Positions 62,857-64,000 of a stretch of DNA of 64,000 nucleotides are shown one piece after another (the first letter of the stretch is position 1; the number at the start of each line of letters is the position of its first letter). The stretch is from Perilla frutescens (Eukaryota; Streptophyta; Magnoliopsida; Lamiales; Lamiaceae): NCBI GenBank assembly GCA_026008535.1, contig BRKX01000002.1:68407380-68471379 (forward strand), read 5' to 3'. Both the position numbers and the translations under genes were made by a program. The notes under the pieces were generated by a model. The model ran no database searches, was not told the origin of the DNA, and was given only the letters and a program-made list of their open reading frames with translations.

Positions 62857-63063
62857 GGCAATGTTTGGTAGCCTAAATAAAGGCATATATACTGAGATTG
62901 CTATGCCAGAAACTGTATCCGAGGGGGGGCGTCGGATACATTATCCAGCCGAATCAGTAAATTACACCCCGGGCCTCGCGTGAACGAATAATTACTACCA
63001 AACACACGGTTCTTGCTGGATACCTATACTAATATGCCTTTATCCAGACTACCAAACATTGCC
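62857..63063. mobile_element. Tourist-like (PIF/Harbinger) MITE
   Basis: Inverted ends GGCAATGTTTGGTAGCCTAA and the complement GGCAATGTTTGGTAGTCTGG continue through AAAGGCATAT. TTA target duplications lie at 62854-62856 and 63064-63066. It is 207 bases long, with a GC-rich core. Confidence 0.9.
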
Positions 63064-63066
63064 TTA

Positions 63067-64000
63067 GTTTTTATGTTTTTATTTTTCACAATATTTAATT
63101 ATCGTAATTGTCTTCATTTATTTTTATATAATTTATATTTTAACGATTATTTTGAATATAAAGCTAATTTAATGAAGCACATACAACATAACTTTGCGGG
63201 ATTTTTGTTTTAATTGGCGAATTTTTATTTGTATATATCGGTTGACGACTTGACTTGATTGATTAATAACATTATATTTGCAATAACATAGTATTATAAA
63301 TGAGTAATACTAGTATTTTAATTTTATTTTCTTCACAATGATAGTAAAATAGCATTGTGAATTATCCATTAAAGCATCATGATAACACTAAAGTAATATT
63401 CCCAACCATCAATTAACACTGAAAATAATATTATAAACAATCAATTAAAGCATCAATACATCACAAAAATAACATTAATCAATTAACACTATAAATAATT
63501 TTATCAACTATCAATTAAAGCATCCCGAAGTATATGTACTAATGGTTTATTTTCCAAACAATAACTAATTACATAAGCAAATAATAAGTAATTTAAATAA
63601 AGTATTTAGTATTATCTTAAATAAAGCATTTTGTAATATAAAACTAACATCTACATGTAATCATACCCTGCAATATTCTGAACATAAAACATATCAAAAC
63701 ATGTTATTTATAAAAATAAACATAGTAATTTAAAATTACAAGCATTACCAACAACAAATTCAACATTATATATCTATAAAAAAGCATTAACCAAATCACC
63801 TAATTAACTAAAATTAACCATTCAATAAAGTATTAATGTATTATATCGCAACAATATTTTTAACATCTAAATATAATTTAAAAATGGACGAGAGTAAATG
63901 GTTGTATGAGTTGATTTAATTTCCCTTAATTTGTTGATTTTGATGTTCTAATAATTCATTATATTAGGTTATTGTATGTTGTTTATTTGAATACTAATGC
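63067..64000. other. AT-rich terminal spacer
   Basis: Very AT-rich DNA with recurring atcaattaaagcatc words (63365-63525) suggesting an old degenerate repeat. No gene seen. Confidence 0.4.

Overview
This is plant nuclear DNA. It is AT-rich, with GT-AG introns, multi-exon genes of plant-specific families, and intergenic space filled with MITEs, CACTA, hAT, copia and other transposon debris. The protein families (EDR1/RAF, CGLD27, CBL10, PYL, ATH1, NDL) point to a flowering plant, most likely a eudicot. An asterid such as a Lamiales member is a guess from repeat flavour, not something I can prove.

Layout, left to right. 184-5706 (+): Raf-like B3 MAPKKK (EDR1/SIS8/RAF3 type), 13 coding exons. 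6933-8291 (+): CGLD27/Ycf36-like chloroplast membrane protein, 4 exons. 8731-8992: Stowaway-like MITE. 8993-11790: AT-rich, no gene. 11828-15540: decayed Ty1/copia element. 18188-19002 (+): DUF778/TMEM222-RTE1 family membrane protein. 19399-21683 (-): conserved protein of unknown function, 6 exons, convergent with the previous gene. 23123-26124 (-): CBL10-type calcineurin B-like calcium sensor, 9 exons, including one probable GC-AG intron. 28820-30145 (-): SHAQKYF-type 1R-MYB with an N-terminal zinc knuckle and a C-terminal LxLxL repression motif. 32180-36745: two repeat complexes; the second is a long-TIR element carrying a piece of a CC-NLR resistance gene. 37243-37796: two adjacent MITEs. 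38171-38737 (+): intronless PYR/PYL/RCAR abscisic acid receptor. 40748-42113: CACTA element. 43300-51500: repeat-derived DNA with no gene I can support. 53730-55773 (+): ATH1-type BELL homeodomain factor. 56991-60400 (-): N-MYC-downregulated-like (NDL) gene that looks inactivated. 61195-61817 and 62857-63063: a hAT MITE and a Tourist MITE.

Several of the genes belong to stress and hormone signalling: an EDR1-like kinase (defence, ethylene, ABA), CBL10 (calcium and salt), PYL (ABA receptor), an RTE1-family protein (ethylene) and NDL (G-protein and auxin). I see no evidence that they form a functional cluster; this looks like ordinary plant gene order.

The most interesting points are: the NDL locus, where a nonsense change sits exactly at a potential new splice acceptor; the TIR element with a captured NLR coiled-coil and TTTTAGCAC minisatellites; the CACTA element that kept a coiled-coil reading frame; the PYL gate-loop substitution; and the CBL10 GC donor. 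I found no tRNA, rRNA or CRISPR. Exon edges were assigned by hand from splice signals, reading frame and remembered family patterns, with no alignment.
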